Shown here: positions 42,966 through 52,116 of the stretch, in pieces
Layout of the letters: each line of letters begins with the position of its first letter
Numbering within the stretch: the stretch's first letter is position 1
Assembly: GCF_001494595.1 (NCBI RefSeq)
Contig: NZ_LN929908.1
Location: 1,215,716-1,279,715, forward strand
Source of the DNA: Mycobacterium sp. M26
GTDB lineage: Bacteria; Actinomycetota; Actinomycetes; Mycobacteriales; Mycobacteriaceae
Direction: 5' to 3'
Length of the DNA stretch: 64,000 nucleotides
Notes under the pieces: generated by a model
What the model was told of the DNA's origin: nothing
Databases searched by the model: none
What the model saw: the letters and a program-made list of their open reading frames with translations, nothing else
Position numbers and translations under genes: made by a program

Positions 42966-42985
42966 TAAATCAATCGCTTGACTTA
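42966..42985. promoter_or_regulatory. TAARTCA-N6-TGACTYA operator before TetR gene
   Basis: TAAATCAATCGCTTGACTTA, the second copy of the 20-base repeat. It lies immediately before the TetR/ferredoxin/P450 operon, as expected for autoregulation. Confidence 0.65.
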
Positions 42986-43015
42986 AATGTGGAAGCTGGG
43001 GTTCACTGGGTGGCG

Positions 43016-43681
43016 ATGACCACCGTGACCACCTCCGCCAGGAGCTCCCGTACCGAGCGGGCCAGTCTGACGCGGGAAGCGATCCTCACCGCCGCCGAGC
43101 GACTGTTCGCCGAACACGGCGTCTTCGCCGTCTCCAACCGTCAGGTCAGCGAAGCCGCCGGGCAGGGCAACAACGCCGCCGTCGGCTACCACTTCGGCAC
43201 CAAGACCGACCTGGTCCGGGCGATCGAACACAAGCACGCCATCCCGGTGGAGCGACTGCGCGAACAGCGAGTGGCCGAGTTGGGGGATTCCGCCGAACTG
43301 CGGGACTGGGTCGAGTGCCTGGTACTGCCGCTGACCGATCACCTCACCGCCCTCGGTAACCCCACCTGGTACGCCCGGTTCGCCGCGCAGGTGATGGCCG
43401 ATCCGGCCTACCACAAGACCGTCACCCGGGACGCGCTCGCGCTGCCAGCTCTGGTCACCGTGCTCGAAGGGATCAACCGCTGCCTGCCCGATGTGTCCTC
43501 GGACGTGCGCGTGGAGCGAAACATGATGGGGCGCAACCTGCTGATCCACACCTGCGCCGAGTACGAACGAGCCCTCGCCGAGGGTTCGCCGCTGCCGATC
43601 ACCAGCTGGAGCCGGGCCGCCACCGGACTCGTCGACGCCATCGTCGGCCTGTGGCTGGCCCCCGTAACACGACAGGTCTAG
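43016..43681 (+). CDS. TetR family transcriptional regulator
   Basis: A 221-residue TetR protein. The ATG at 43016 is chosen since a GTG at 42989 would begin four bases after the operator; either is possible. Helix-turn-helix in LTREAILTAAERLFAEHG and SNRQVSEAAGQGNNAAVGYHF. The C-terminal domain is helical with RNLLIHTCAEYERAL. First gene of an operon with ferredoxin, P450, amidohydrolase, M24 proteins, hydratase and CoA-transferase. The matching operators on either side of the SDR make self-control and SDR control likely. Confidence 0.9.
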   Translation: MTTVTTSARSSRTERASLTREAILTAAERLFAEHGVFAVSNRQVSEAAGQGNNAAVGYHFGTKTDLVRAIEHKHAIPVERLREQRVAELGDSAELRDWVECLVLPLTDHLTALGNPTWYARFAAQVMADPAYHKTVTRDALALPALVTVLEGINRCLPDVSSDVRVERNMMGRNLLIHTCAEYERALAEGSPLPITSWSRAATGLVDAIVGLWLAPVTRQV

Positions 43682-43686
43682 CAACG

Positions 43687-43881
43687 ATGAAGGTCACCGT
43701 CGACCAGAACAAATGTGTGTCCTCGGGTCAGTGCGTGCTCAACGCCTCCGACGTCTTCGATCAGCGCGACGAAGACGGTGTGGTGATCCTGTTGACCGAC
43801 AACCCATCTGATGACCAGGCCGACAGTGTGCGCCGCGCTGCCGCGGCATGCCCGGCCCAGGCGATCGAAGTCGAGGAGTAG
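43687..43881 (+). CDS. 3Fe-4S ferredoxin (P450 redox partner)
   Basis: A 64-residue ferredoxin. Ligands in CVSSGQC (C-x5-C, about 10-16) and ACPAQAI near the end; the extra cysteine is replaced by Ser, giving a 3Fe-4S cluster. Six bases after TetR and three before the P450, it must be cotranscribed and is the natural donor for that P450. The fold and length match the one at 4498. Confidence 0.9.
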   Translation: MKVTVDQNKCVSSGQCVLNASDVFDQRDEDGVVILLTDNPSDDQADSVRRAAAACPAQAIEVEE

Positions 43882-43883
43882 CG

Positions 43884-45125
43884 ATGTCCGACACACTGAC
43901 CGACGCACCGGAAGCGACTGCTGCTGCACCGGATTATCCGATGGAACGGTCCGGCCGCTGCCCGTTCGCTCCGCCGCCGGAAGTCATGGAGCTCGCCGCT
44001 GCCGCGCCGATGAGCAGGGTCCGCATCTGGAACGGTGAAACCCCCTGGCTGATCACCGGTTACGAGGAGGCCCGTGCGCTGTTCGCCGACTCCCGGGTCA
44101 GCGTCGATGACCGCAAGTCGGGCTTCCCGCACTGGAACGAGCACATGCTCGCCACGGTCGACAAGCGGCCTCGGTCGGTGTTCACCGCCGATGCCGAGGA
44201 GCACACCTTCTATCGACGGATGCTCTCCAAGCCGTTCACCTTCAAACGCGTGGAGGGCCTGCGCCCAGCCATCCAGAAAATCACCGACGACGCCATCGAC
44301 AGGATTCTGGCGGGCCCCAAGCCCGCTGAATTGGTCAGCGCGCTGGCGCTGCCCGTGCCGACCGAAGTGATCTGCGAAATGCTCGGCGTCCCTTACGAAG
44401 ACCACGGCTTCTTCCAGGAACACGCCAACGTCGGGTTGGCCCGGTATGCCAAGCCCGAAGACGGCATGAAGGGCGCGATGAGCCTGGCGAAGTACCTGTC
44501 CAATCTCGTCGAGGCCAAGATTGCCGAACCTGCCGAGGACGCGGTGTCGGATCTGGCCGAGCGGGTCAGTGCCGGCGAGATCAGCGTCAAGGAGGCGTCG
44601 CAGCTGGCCAGCGGTCTGCTGATCGCCGGCCACGAGACCACCGCCAACATGATCGGCATCGGGGTGCTCGCTCTGCTGGAGAATCCCGATCAGCTTGCGC
44701 TGCTGCGGGATACCGAGGATCCGAAGCTGATCGCCAACGCCGTCGAGGAACTGCTGCGCTACCTGTCGATCATCCAGAACGGCCAGCGCCGCGTCGCCAC
44801 CGAGGACATCGAGATCTCCGGGCACACCATCAAGGCCGGGGAGGGCATCATCATCGACCTGTCCCCGGCGAACTGGGACTCGGCGATGTTCCCGCACCCC
44901 GACCAGGTCGACCTGCGTCGTGCCGACGCCGACAAGAACCTGGCGTTCGGCTACGGCCGGCATCAGTGCGTGGGCCAGCAGTTGGCTCGCGCGGAGCTGC
45001 AGATCGTGTTCAGCACCCTGCTACGCCGGATTCCGACGCTGCGCCTGGCGGTGCCGCTGGAGGAGATCCCCTTCAAGAACGACAAGCTCGCGTACGGCGT
45101 GTACGAACTGCCCGTCACGTGGTGA
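43884..45125 (+). CDS. Cytochrome P450 with cognate ferredoxin
   Basis: A 413-residue P450. ATG three bases after the ferredoxin. I-helix GLLIAGHETTANM, K-helix EELLRYLS and heme loop FGYGRHQCVGQQLAR are canonical. The proline-rich RCPFAPPPEVMEL start resembles CYP105/107-like enzymes. It is organised as ferredoxin-P450 inside the TetR operon, so it is the best candidate in the window for a dedicated oxidation step. Substrate not known. Confidence 0.92.
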   Translation: MSDTLTDAPEATAAAPDYPMERSGRCPFAPPPEVMELAAAAPMSRVRIWNGETPWLITGYEEARALFADSRVSVDDRKSGFPHWNEHMLATVDKRPRSVFTADAEEHTFYRRMLSKPFTFKRVEGLRPAIQKITDDAIDRILAGPKPAELVSALALPVPTEVICEMLGVPYEDHGFFQEHANVGLARYAKPEDGMKGAMSLAKYLSNLVEAKIAEPAEDAVSDLAERVSAGEISVKEASQLASGLLIAGHETTANMIGIGVLALLENPDQLALLRDTEDPKLIANAVEELLRYLSIIQNGQRRVATEDIEISGHTIKAGEGIIIDLSPANWDSAMFPHPDQVDLRRADADKNLAFGYGRHQCVGQQLARAELQIVFSTLLRRIPTLRLAVPLEEIPFKNDKLAYGVYELPVTW

Positions 45126-45161
45126 AAACCCCTCATTATCAGCCCGATTGGAGTGTCAACG

Positions 45162-46328
45162 ATGTCAGCACCCACTAGCACGCTCTATCCCGCCGGCGGC
45201 CTCGGTGCACCCAAGGACCGGCACACCCACGCCGAGGAGGACAACGGCCTGCCCGCGGGCACCGTGGTGTTCTCCGCCGACAACCACATCTCGTTGTCCG
45301 AGGACATCTTCTACGAGAAGTTCCCCGCCGAACTCAAGGAGAAGGCGCCCCGGATCTGGTACGAGGACGGCGCCTACATGGTCGGCAAGACCAAGGGGCA
45401 GACCTTCCTGCCGCCGGACTTCAGCCGGGTCCTGATGCAGTACGACGACCTGGCCGGTGCGGCGACCACCAACATCGAGGCCCGCATCGCCGAACTGCAC
45501 TCCGACGGCGTCGACAAGGAACTGGCATTCCCCAATGCCGTTCTGGCCCTGTTCCACTACCCGGACATGGCGCTGCGCGAGCGGGTCTTCCGCATCTACA
45601 ACGAGCACATCGCGGCGCTGCAGGAGCGCAGCAACGGTCACTTCTACGGTGTCGGCCTCATCAACTGGTGGGACCCCGACGGTGCCCGGCGCACTCTCGA
45701 CGAGGTGAAAGCCCTGGGGCTCAAGACCTTCCTGCTGCCGCTGAACCCCGGCAAGGGCGTTGACGGTGAGATCATCGACTACGGCAGCACCGCGTTCAGC
45801 CCGGTGTGGGATGAGATCGAGGCCGCAGGTCTGCCGGTGACCCACCACATCGGCGAGACTCCGCCGAAGACGCCGTGCGAGGTCAACAGCGTCGTGGTCG
45901 GCATGATGATCAACGTCGACGGCTTCCGCGAGACGTTCTCCAAGTACTTGTTCTCCGGGATTCTGGACCGTCACCCGTCGCTGAAGGTCGGCTGGTTCGA
46001 AGGCGGGATCGCCTGGGTGGCCACCGCCCTGCAGGACGCCGAGCATCTGCTGGCCTCCTACCAGCACATGTTCAACCGCAAGGTGGAACACGACATCCGC
46101 TATTACTGGAACAACCACATGAGCGCCTCGTTCATGGTCGACCCGCTTGGGCTGAAGCTGCTCGACGAGATCGGTGTCGACAACGTGATGTGGTCCTCGG
46201 ACTACCCGCACAACGAGAGCACGTTCGGCTACTCGCAGAAGTCGATCAAGTCGGTCGTCGACGCCGTCGGCCAGGAGGCCGCGGTCAAGATCTGCAGCAC
46301 CAACATCACCAAGTTCCTGGGAGTCTGA
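45162..46328 (+). CDS. Amidohydrolase family protein
   Basis: A 388-residue Amidohydro_2 member. ATG at 45162 has GGAG eight bases upstream. It has SADNHISL near the N-terminus (D-x-H metal motif), VTHHIGETPP (metal histidines), and the C-terminal SSDYPHNESTFGYS with the catalytic aspartate. Such proteins are C-O/C-N hydrolases or decarboxylases. Operon with P450, M24 proteins and CoA-transferase. Close in type to the gene at 52156 and probably to the cut gene at 1-458. Confidence 0.85.
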   Translation: MSAPTSTLYPAGGLGAPKDRHTHAEEDNGLPAGTVVFSADNHISLSEDIFYEKFPAELKEKAPRIWYEDGAYMVGKTKGQTFLPPDFSRVLMQYDDLAGAATTNIEARIAELHSDGVDKELAFPNAVLALFHYPDMALRERVFRIYNEHIAALQERSNGHFYGVGLINWWDPDGARRTLDEVKALGLKTFLLPLNPGKGVDGEIIDYGSTAFSPVWDEIEAAGLPVTHHIGETPPKTPCEVNSVVVGMMINVDGFRETFSKYLFSGILDRHPSLKVGWFEGGIAWVATALQDAEHLLASYQHMFNRKVEHDIRYYWNNHMSASFMVDPLGLKLLDEIGVDNVMWSSDYPHNESTFGYSQKSIKSVVDAVGQEAAVKICSTNITKFLGV

Positions 46329-47566
46329 TGACCACGTCCTTGACGGGGCCGGTGCGGTCGCTGGCCGACATCCCCGAGCAGCCGGACCGCACCCGGATGC
46401 GGGCCGAGACCGGGGCCCGCCTGCGCGCGGCGATGACCGAGCGCGGTGTTGGTGCTTTGGTGTTGTTGGGCAACAACGCCGTCACGTATGCGACCGGCAC
46501 CAGCTGGCCGCTCGGCGATGCCGGGCTGTCCCATGTCGAACGTCCGGTGGCCCTGGTGCTCGCCGACGATCCCGCACCGCACTTGTTCCTGCCGTTCCGG
46601 GAGGGGGCGGCCGAGGAGACCGAGCTGCCCGCCGATCACCTGCACGGCCCGGTCTACCTCGAATTCACCGAAGGCGTCGAACATTTCGCGCGCACACTGA
46701 GTGAGCTCGTACCACGCGGAACGACCATCGCGGTCGACGAACTCACCGGGGCGATGCGCCGGTCGCAGAGCCTGCTGTTCCCCGACGGTGCCCCGGGAGA
46801 CGCCGCGCTGATCGTCGGCGCGGCCAAGACCGTCAAGACCGCCGACGAGATCGCTTGTATCTACAAGGCCGTTCGCATCACCGACACCGCGATGGTCGAC
46901 GTGCAGCAGGCACTGGCACCGGGCATCCGGCAGATCGACCTGTCGGCCGAATTCCTGCGCCGAGCCTTCGAACTCGGCGCGGTGGCCAGCATGCTGGAGC
47001 CGATCTGGCAGGTCATGCCCGACACCAAGGCCAACGGGGTATGGACCACGCACGGTGATCTGGCGTTGCCGCTGCTGTCCACCGAGCGCGAACTGCGCGC
47101 CGGTGACGTGCTGTGGACCGACGTCTCGATCACCTACGGCGGCTACTGCTCGGACTTCGGCCGCACCTGGACCGTCGGTGTGGACCCGGACGCCCGCCAG
47201 CAGGCACAGTTCCGCCGGTGGCGCGACATCATGACCGCGGTACTGGACGTCACCCGGGCCGGAGCCACCGCCGCCGATCTGGGACGCGCCGCGATCGCGG
47301 CCAACGACGGGGTCAAGCCCTGGCTGCCGCACTTCTACCTGGGGCACGGCATCGGCGTCAACGCCGCTGAAATGCCCATGATCGGAACCGATCTCGGTGA
47401 CGAGTTCGACGAAAACTACGTCCTGCAGGCAGGCATGGTGCTGGTGCTCGAACCGGTGGTGTGGGAGGACGGCACCGGCGGCTACCGCAGTGAGGAGATC
47501 ATCGTCATCACCGAGGAAGGCTGGATCAAGTTGACCGACTACCCGTACTCGCCCTATGGCGACTGA
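46328..47566 (+). CDS. M24 family metallopeptidase-like protein (complete site)
   Basis: A 412-residue pita-bread-fold protein, ATGA-coupled to the amidohydrolase. It has an N-terminal creatinase domain (GVGALVLLGNNAVTYATG). The metal site is complete: two Asp in WTDVSITYGGYCSDFGRTW (about 264 and 275), His in GHGIGVNAAEMP (about 340), and Glu in VLVLEPVV and YRSEEIIV. It is an aminopeptidase P/creatinase-type hydrolase. In a catabolic operon the target could be an amide or amidine rather than a peptide. Pairs with the defective relative that follows. Confidence 0.87.
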   Translation: MTTSLTGPVRSLADIPEQPDRTRMRAETGARLRAAMTERGVGALVLLGNNAVTYATGTSWPLGDAGLSHVERPVALVLADDPAPHLFLPFREGAAEETELPADHLHGPVYLEFTEGVEHFARTLSELVPRGTTIAVDELTGAMRRSQSLLFPDGAPGDAALIVGAAKTVKTADEIACIYKAVRITDTAMVDVQQALAPGIRQIDLSAEFLRRAFELGAVASMLEPIWQVMPDTKANGVWTTHGDLALPLLSTERELRAGDVLWTDVSITYGGYCSDFGRTWTVGVDPDARQQAQFRRWRDIMTAVLDVTRAGATAADLGRAAIAANDGVKPWLPHFYLGHGIGVNAAEMPMIGTDLGDEFDENYVLQAGMVLVLEPVVWEDGTGGYRSEEIIVITEEGWIKLTDYPYSPYGD

Positions 47567-48683
47567 GGTCCTGGGTGACGATCGCGTTCTCCGCACCGGG
47601 CGGCGGGAACGCGCACTGGCCCAGATGGAAGCCCACGACCTCGACGCGCTCATCCTGGGCCGGCAGGCCAACATCCGCTATGTCAGTGGCGCCCAGCAAC
47701 TCTGGGTGGCCGGAACCCGGCCGTTCGCCCCGTCATGCGTGTTGCTGCGCAACGGCGCGGTGCATCTGCTGAGCACCTGGGACGAGGGCGTGCCCGAGGA
47801 CATCCCGCACGAGAACCTCTACGGCATCGCCTGGAACCCGGTCAACACCATCGAGAATCTCAAGAAGATTCCCGGTGCCGCTACCGCTCGCCGGGTGGGC
47901 TCGGACGCCTTGTCGCCGGGTTTCGCCCAACTGCTGCCGCTGGCCTTCCCCAACGCCGAACTGGTGGACGGCGAAGCGGCCATGCGGGAAGCCCGCAAGG
48001 TCAAGACAGCCGAGGAGATCGACGCGCTGCGCGAGGCGATCAGAATCGCTGAGGTCGGCCTGGATGCCGCCCTGGACACCCTGCACGACGGGGCATCTGT
48101 TCAGGATGTGACCGCCGTCCTGCTCGAGGCGATGACCGCAGGCGGGGTGAGCACCCCGGCGCATCAGGATGCCGTCTGGGTGACCGCCAAGGACCACCCG
48201 TGGCGCCGGGTCGTCGGTGACGGCCGGGTCCACGATGGCGACCTGGTGGCCGTGGCCTCCGGAGTTCTGGACCGTGGCTATATCGGCGAGGTCGGTCGTA
48301 CCGTGCCGGTCGGGGAGCCCAGCGCGGGTTCACTCGACCTGTTCGCCCGGTCGCGCCGGTTGCAGACCGCACTGCTGGCTGCCTGCCGCCCGGGGGCGCC
48401 CAACGCCGGTCTGCTGGCCGCCTATCACGAAGCGGGTGAACCACTTCCGGTGGTGCCGGTGGCCCATGGTCTCGGGGTCGGCTTCGACTCGCCGGTGGTC
48501 TCGCCGCAACTGGCGGCCACCGCCGCCGCCGAGCGACTGGAGGCGGGGATGGTGCTGGCGGTGACCGGGTACGTGTTCGAGCCCGGTGTCGGGGCGGTGT
48601 TCCACCGCGACGCGGTGCTGATCACCGACGACGGGGCCGAGGTTCTGACATCGAGCCCCGGTTGGGGAGACGCCGATGGGTGA
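47556..48683 (+). CDS. M24 family protein with missing metal ligands
   Basis: A 375-residue homologue overlapping the previous gene by 11 bases. The N-terminal RQANIRYVSGAQQLWV and KTAEEIDALREAIRIAE are normal, and HGLGVGFDSP keeps a histidine. But the first aspartate pair is lost (LVAVASGVLDRGYIGEVGRT), and the final Glu is replaced (VFHRDAVLIT). It is therefore probably not a metallohydrolase on its own; it may be a partner of the complete one or a binding protein. Translationally coupled to both neighbours. Confidence 0.83.
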   Translation: MATEVLGDDRVLRTGRRERALAQMEAHDLDALILGRQANIRYVSGAQQLWVAGTRPFAPSCVLLRNGAVHLLSTWDEGVPEDIPHENLYGIAWNPVNTIENLKKIPGAATARRVGSDALSPGFAQLLPLAFPNAELVDGEAAMREARKVKTAEEIDALREAIRIAEVGLDAALDTLHDGASVQDVTAVLLEAMTAGGVSTPAHQDAVWVTAKDHPWRRVVGDGRVHDGDLVAVASGVLDRGYIGEVGRTVPVGEPSAGSLDLFARSRRLQTALLAACRPGAPNAGLLAAYHEAGEPLPVVPVAHGLGVGFDSPVVSPQLAATAAAERLEAGMVLAVTGYVFEPGVGAVFHRDAVLITDDGAEVLTSSPGWGDADG

Positions 48684-49650
48684 GACCCCCCGGCCGTCGG
48701 CGGAGGAGATCATCCGCTACGAGAAGAACCCGAAGACCAAGATCGCGACGATCACCTTCGACCGGCCCGAGTATCTCAACGCCCCGACGGCGGCCGCCCG
48801 GCTGCGCTATTCGGATCTGCTCTACCAGGCCGGTGTCGACGACCAGGTCAAGGTTCTGGTGATTCGCGGTGCCGGGGAGGATCTGGGCAGCGGCGCGGAT
48901 CTGCCGGAGTTCATGGAGATGCAGGAGGCCGAGGACGAAGGTCCGCGGCTGTCGGAGTTCCGGATCGCGCCGGGTGAGGTCAGTTACCCGCCGAAGGGGT
49001 CTTTCCGCCGTGGTGCCACCATCAGCGCCTGGTATGCCAGCCCGCAGTCCGGTATTCGGACCCTGCAGGACTTCAAAAAGATCTCCATCCTGGAGGTCAA
49101 GGGGTATTGCTACGGCTGGCACTTCTACCAGGCCGCCGACGCCGACCTAGTGATCTCCAGTGACGACGCGCTGTTCGGGCATCCCTCGTTCCGCTATTAC
49201 GGCTGGGGACCGCGGATGTGGTGGTGGGCCCAGATGATGGGCATCCGAAAGTTCCAGGAGATGGTCTACACCGGCCGGCCGTTCACCGCCGCTGAGATGG
49301 CTGAGTGCAACTTCCTCAACAGCGTGGTGCCCCGGGATGAACTCGAGGCCGAGGTGGACAAGTACGCCCAGGCCTGTGCCCGAAACCGGCCGACGGACAC
49401 GGTGTTCCAGCAGAAGATCTTCTTCGAGGTCATGAAGCAGTTCCAGGGCGAGTACATGGGCAGCCTGCTGGGCGGCTACTTCGAGTCGATGGGTGCCTCG
49501 ATCGCCCATGACGCCGACGACCTCGACATGCACGAAGCTCTAGACGAGGGTCTGTCCGGGGCGGTCAAGGACAACGACAGCAAGTTTCCGCCGGAGTGGC
49601 GACTGTCGAAGTCGGGCCGCAAGAACGCCAAGCCGAAGAAGAAGAAGTAG
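48676..49650 (+). CDS. Enoyl-CoA hydratase/isomerase family protein, long form
   Basis: A 324-residue crotonase-fold protein, longer than the usual 260. It shows ITFDRPEYLNAPT, GSGADLPEFMEM, an insert rich in aromatic residues (SFRRGATISAWYASP) and VKGYCYGWHFYQAADADLVISS instead of the normal GGG region. The C-terminus ends in a lysine-rich tail, GRKNAKPKKKK. The variant oxyanion region suggests a special substrate. It overlaps the M24 protein by eight bases and is followed four bases later by the CoA-transferase. Confidence 0.82.
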   Translation: MGETPRPSAEEIIRYEKNPKTKIATITFDRPEYLNAPTAAARLRYSDLLYQAGVDDQVKVLVIRGAGEDLGSGADLPEFMEMQEAEDEGPRLSEFRIAPGEVSYPPKGSFRRGATISAWYASPQSGIRTLQDFKKISILEVKGYCYGWHFYQAADADLVISSDDALFGHPSFRYYGWGPRMWWWAQMMGIRKFQEMVYTGRPFTAAEMAECNFLNSVVPRDELEAEVDKYAQACARNRPTDTVFQQKIFFEVMKQFQGEYMGSLLGGYFESMGASIAHDADDLDMHEALDEGLSGAVKDNDSKFPPEWRLSKSGRKNAKPKKKK

Positions 49651-49654
49651 CGCC

Positions 49655-52090
49655 GTGACGGCCGCGCAGTCCACCTCGCCGTTGAGCGGGTTCATCGTCG
49701 TCGACCTTTCCAGCGGGATCGCGGGCGGTTACTGCACCAAGCTGCTCGCCGATGGCGGTGCCGATGTGGTGAAAGTCGAAGCACCCGAGGGTGATCCGCT
49801 GCGCTGCTGGTCGGCGTCGGGCGCGGTGATCGCGCCGGGTGAAGACGGCGCACTCTTCGCGTTCCTGGCCGGCGGCAAGCACAGTGTGGCCGCCGATCCC
49901 GGCGAGCTTGACGACCGCCAGTTGGTGGAGGACCTGCTGGCCGGCGCCGACGCTGTGGTGTGGTCGGGGGAGTCGGCGCTGGCACAGCTGCCGCAGCTGG
50001 CGCCCGAGGCGATCCTGGCCCGCCACCCACACCTGATCGTGGCGTCGATCTCGGCGTTCGGGCTGCACGGTCCCTGGAGCGGCCGGGCGGCAACCGAATT
50101 CACGCTGCAGGCGTGGTCGGGTGGCATCGTCGGCCTCGGCCGTGGCGCTCCCGACCGGGCACCGGTCTACGTCGGGGGACAGGTGGGCGACTACCTGTCC
50201 GGGGCGTATGCCAGTGCGGCGATCCTGGCCGCCCGGATGCGGGTGCTGGGTGGCGCGCCCGGCGAACTGATCGATCTGTCCATGCTGGAAAGCCATGTCC
50301 TGGGGCTGACCTACTACCCGGTGACCTACTTCGAGATGCTGGGCCGGCCCTGGCGTGATGCCCGCAAGCTCACCGTCCCCGGAATCGCCCGCGCCAGTGA
50401 CGGTCTGGTGGATATCGGCTGTGGCACCGCGCAACAGTGGTTCGACCTGTGCGCGATGACCGGACACGAGGACTGGATCGACGAGGAATCCCCGCTGTCG
50501 ATCACCGAGCAGGCCAACGAGAAGGCCGGCGAGTTGTACGCGTGGGTGGCCGAGCACACCGGCGAGGAGGTGCGCGACCTGGCCACGGCCTTCCGCATCC
50601 CGAACGCGCCGGTGGCCAACGGCGCGACCATCGAAGGGCTGGACCAGTTCCGCGAACGCGGCTCTTTCGTCGACCACCCGGCGGGATTCCGGCAGCCCGC
50701 GGCGCCCTACCGCATCTCGGGCGTGAACCTGCGCCCGCCGTCACCCGCGCCCCGGCTCGGCGAGCACACCGACCGCTACCGGGCCGCCGCTGGGACGCCC
50801 CGCCGCGCCGGTGCTGGTGCCCCGGACACGCTGCCGCTGAGCGGAATTCGGGTGCTGGACCTCACCACGTTCTGGGCCGGTCCGTCCTGCACCCACCCGA
50901 TGGCGCTGCTGGGCGCTGAGGTCATCCACGTCGAGTCGGCCCGCCGGCCCGACGGAACCCGGCTGATCGCCGGGGTGCCGGTGACCGAGGAGCAGTGGTG
51001 GGAGAAGCAGCCGATCTTCGCCGCGCTCAACACCAACAAGAAGGACATTACTCTCGACCTGGCCACCGAACGGGGCCGCGAATTGCTGACCCGGCTGATC
51101 GCCACCGCCGACGTCGTCGCCGAGAACTACACCCCGCGGGTGCTCGATCAGCTCGGCCTGAATTACCCCGCGCTGCAACGCATCCGCACCGACGTGATCA
51201 TGCTGCGGATGCCTGGGTTCGGGCTGGACGGGCCGTGGCGGGACAACCCGGCCTTCGCCTACGTCATCGAAGCGGCCGCCGGCATCAGCTGGCTGACCGG
51301 CTACCCGGATCGCAATCCCTACGAGCCGTACTCGGTGGGTGACCCGAACGCCGGACTGCATGCACTCAACGCCGTGCTGCTGGCCCTCGAACACCGGCGC
51401 CGCACCGGGCAGGGGTCGCTGGTCGAGGCGGCGATGATCGACGCTGCGCTCAACATCGCCGCCGAACAGGTCATCGAGTACTCCGCCTACGGCGCGTTGT
51501 TGGAGCGGGACGGCAACCGCGGACCGGTGTCCGCGCCGCAGAACCTATACCGCACCGCCGAGATCGACGAGTTCGGCCGGGACGATTCGTGGGTGGCGAT
51601 CGCGGTGGCCACCGATGCCCAGTGGGTGGCACTGCGGTCGGCGCTGGGCGATCCGCCCTGGGCGGCTGATGGCGCGCTGGCCACCGCAACGGGGCGGCGT
51701 GCGCACCACGACCTCATCGACGAGCACCTGGCCAGCTGGTGCCGCCAGCGCACCGGCGACGAGGTGGTGGCCACGTTGTGGCCGCACGGCGTGCCGGTGG
51801 CCAAGGTGATGCAGCCGCATCGGCAGACCCAGCTCGACCAGCTCGGTGCGCGCGGGTTCTTCGAAGAGCTCACTCACCCGGTCACCGGACCGGCGCGCTT
51901 CACCACGTTGCCGTTCCGGCTCTCAGCCGGCCCGCAGCGATTCCACAGTGCCGCCGCCCCGCTTCTCGGCCAGCACAACCGGGACCTGCTGACCGAGCTG
52001 GGGCTGTCGGCGGCGGAGATCGACGATCTCGAGGCCGACGCAGTGATCGGCACCGAACCCGCGATGGGCGGCTCCAAAGCCGCCCGGTGA
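49655..52090 (+). CDS. Fused double class III CoA-transferase
   Basis: An 811-residue protein of two family III CoA-transferase units. Unit one (about 1-385) starts GFIVVDLSSGIAGGYCTKLL; unit two (about 390-811) starts GIRVLDLTTFWAGPSCTHPM. The loop that holds the catalytic Asp reads ATEFTLQAWSGG in unit one and PAFAYVIEAAAG in unit two, so the Asp of the single enzyme at 8103 (GGYDMTAF) is Glu in one and Ala in the other by eye. An alignment is needed, but the fused form may have only one working site. Last gene of the TetR operon. Confidence 0.85.
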   Translation: MTAAQSTSPLSGFIVVDLSSGIAGGYCTKLLADGGADVVKVEAPEGDPLRCWSASGAVIAPGEDGALFAFLAGGKHSVAADPGELDDRQLVEDLLAGADAVVWSGESALAQLPQLAPEAILARHPHLIVASISAFGLHGPWSGRAATEFTLQAWSGGIVGLGRGAPDRAPVYVGGQVGDYLSGAYASAAILAARMRVLGGAPGELIDLSMLESHVLGLTYYPVTYFEMLGRPWRDARKLTVPGIARASDGLVDIGCGTAQQWFDLCAMTGHEDWIDEESPLSITEQANEKAGELYAWVAEHTGEEVRDLATAFRIPNAPVANGATIEGLDQFRERGSFVDHPAGFRQPAAPYRISGVNLRPPSPAPRLGEHTDRYRAAAGTPRRAGAGAPDTLPLSGIRVLDLTTFWAGPSCTHPMALLGAEVIHVESARRPDGTRLIAGVPVTEEQWWEKQPIFAALNTNKKDITLDLATERGRELLTRLIATADVVAENYTPRVLDQLGLNYPALQRIRTDVIMLRMPGFGLDGPWRDNPAFAYVIEAAAGISWLTGYPDRNPYEPYSVGDPNAGLHALNAVLLALEHRRRTGQGSLVEAAMIDAALNIAAEQVIEYSAYGALLERDGNRGPVSAPQNLYRTAEIDEFGRDDSWVAIAVATDAQWVALRSALGDPPWAADGALATATGRRAHHDLIDEHLASWCRQRTGDEVVATLWPHGVPVAKVMQPHRQTQLDQLGARGFFEELTHPVTGPARFTTLPFRLSAGPQRFHSAAAPLLGQHNRDLLTELGLSAAEIDDLEADAVIGTEPAMGGSKAAR

Positions 52091-52116
52091 CCCGTGGGTA
52101 TTGAAGTTAGTCCATA

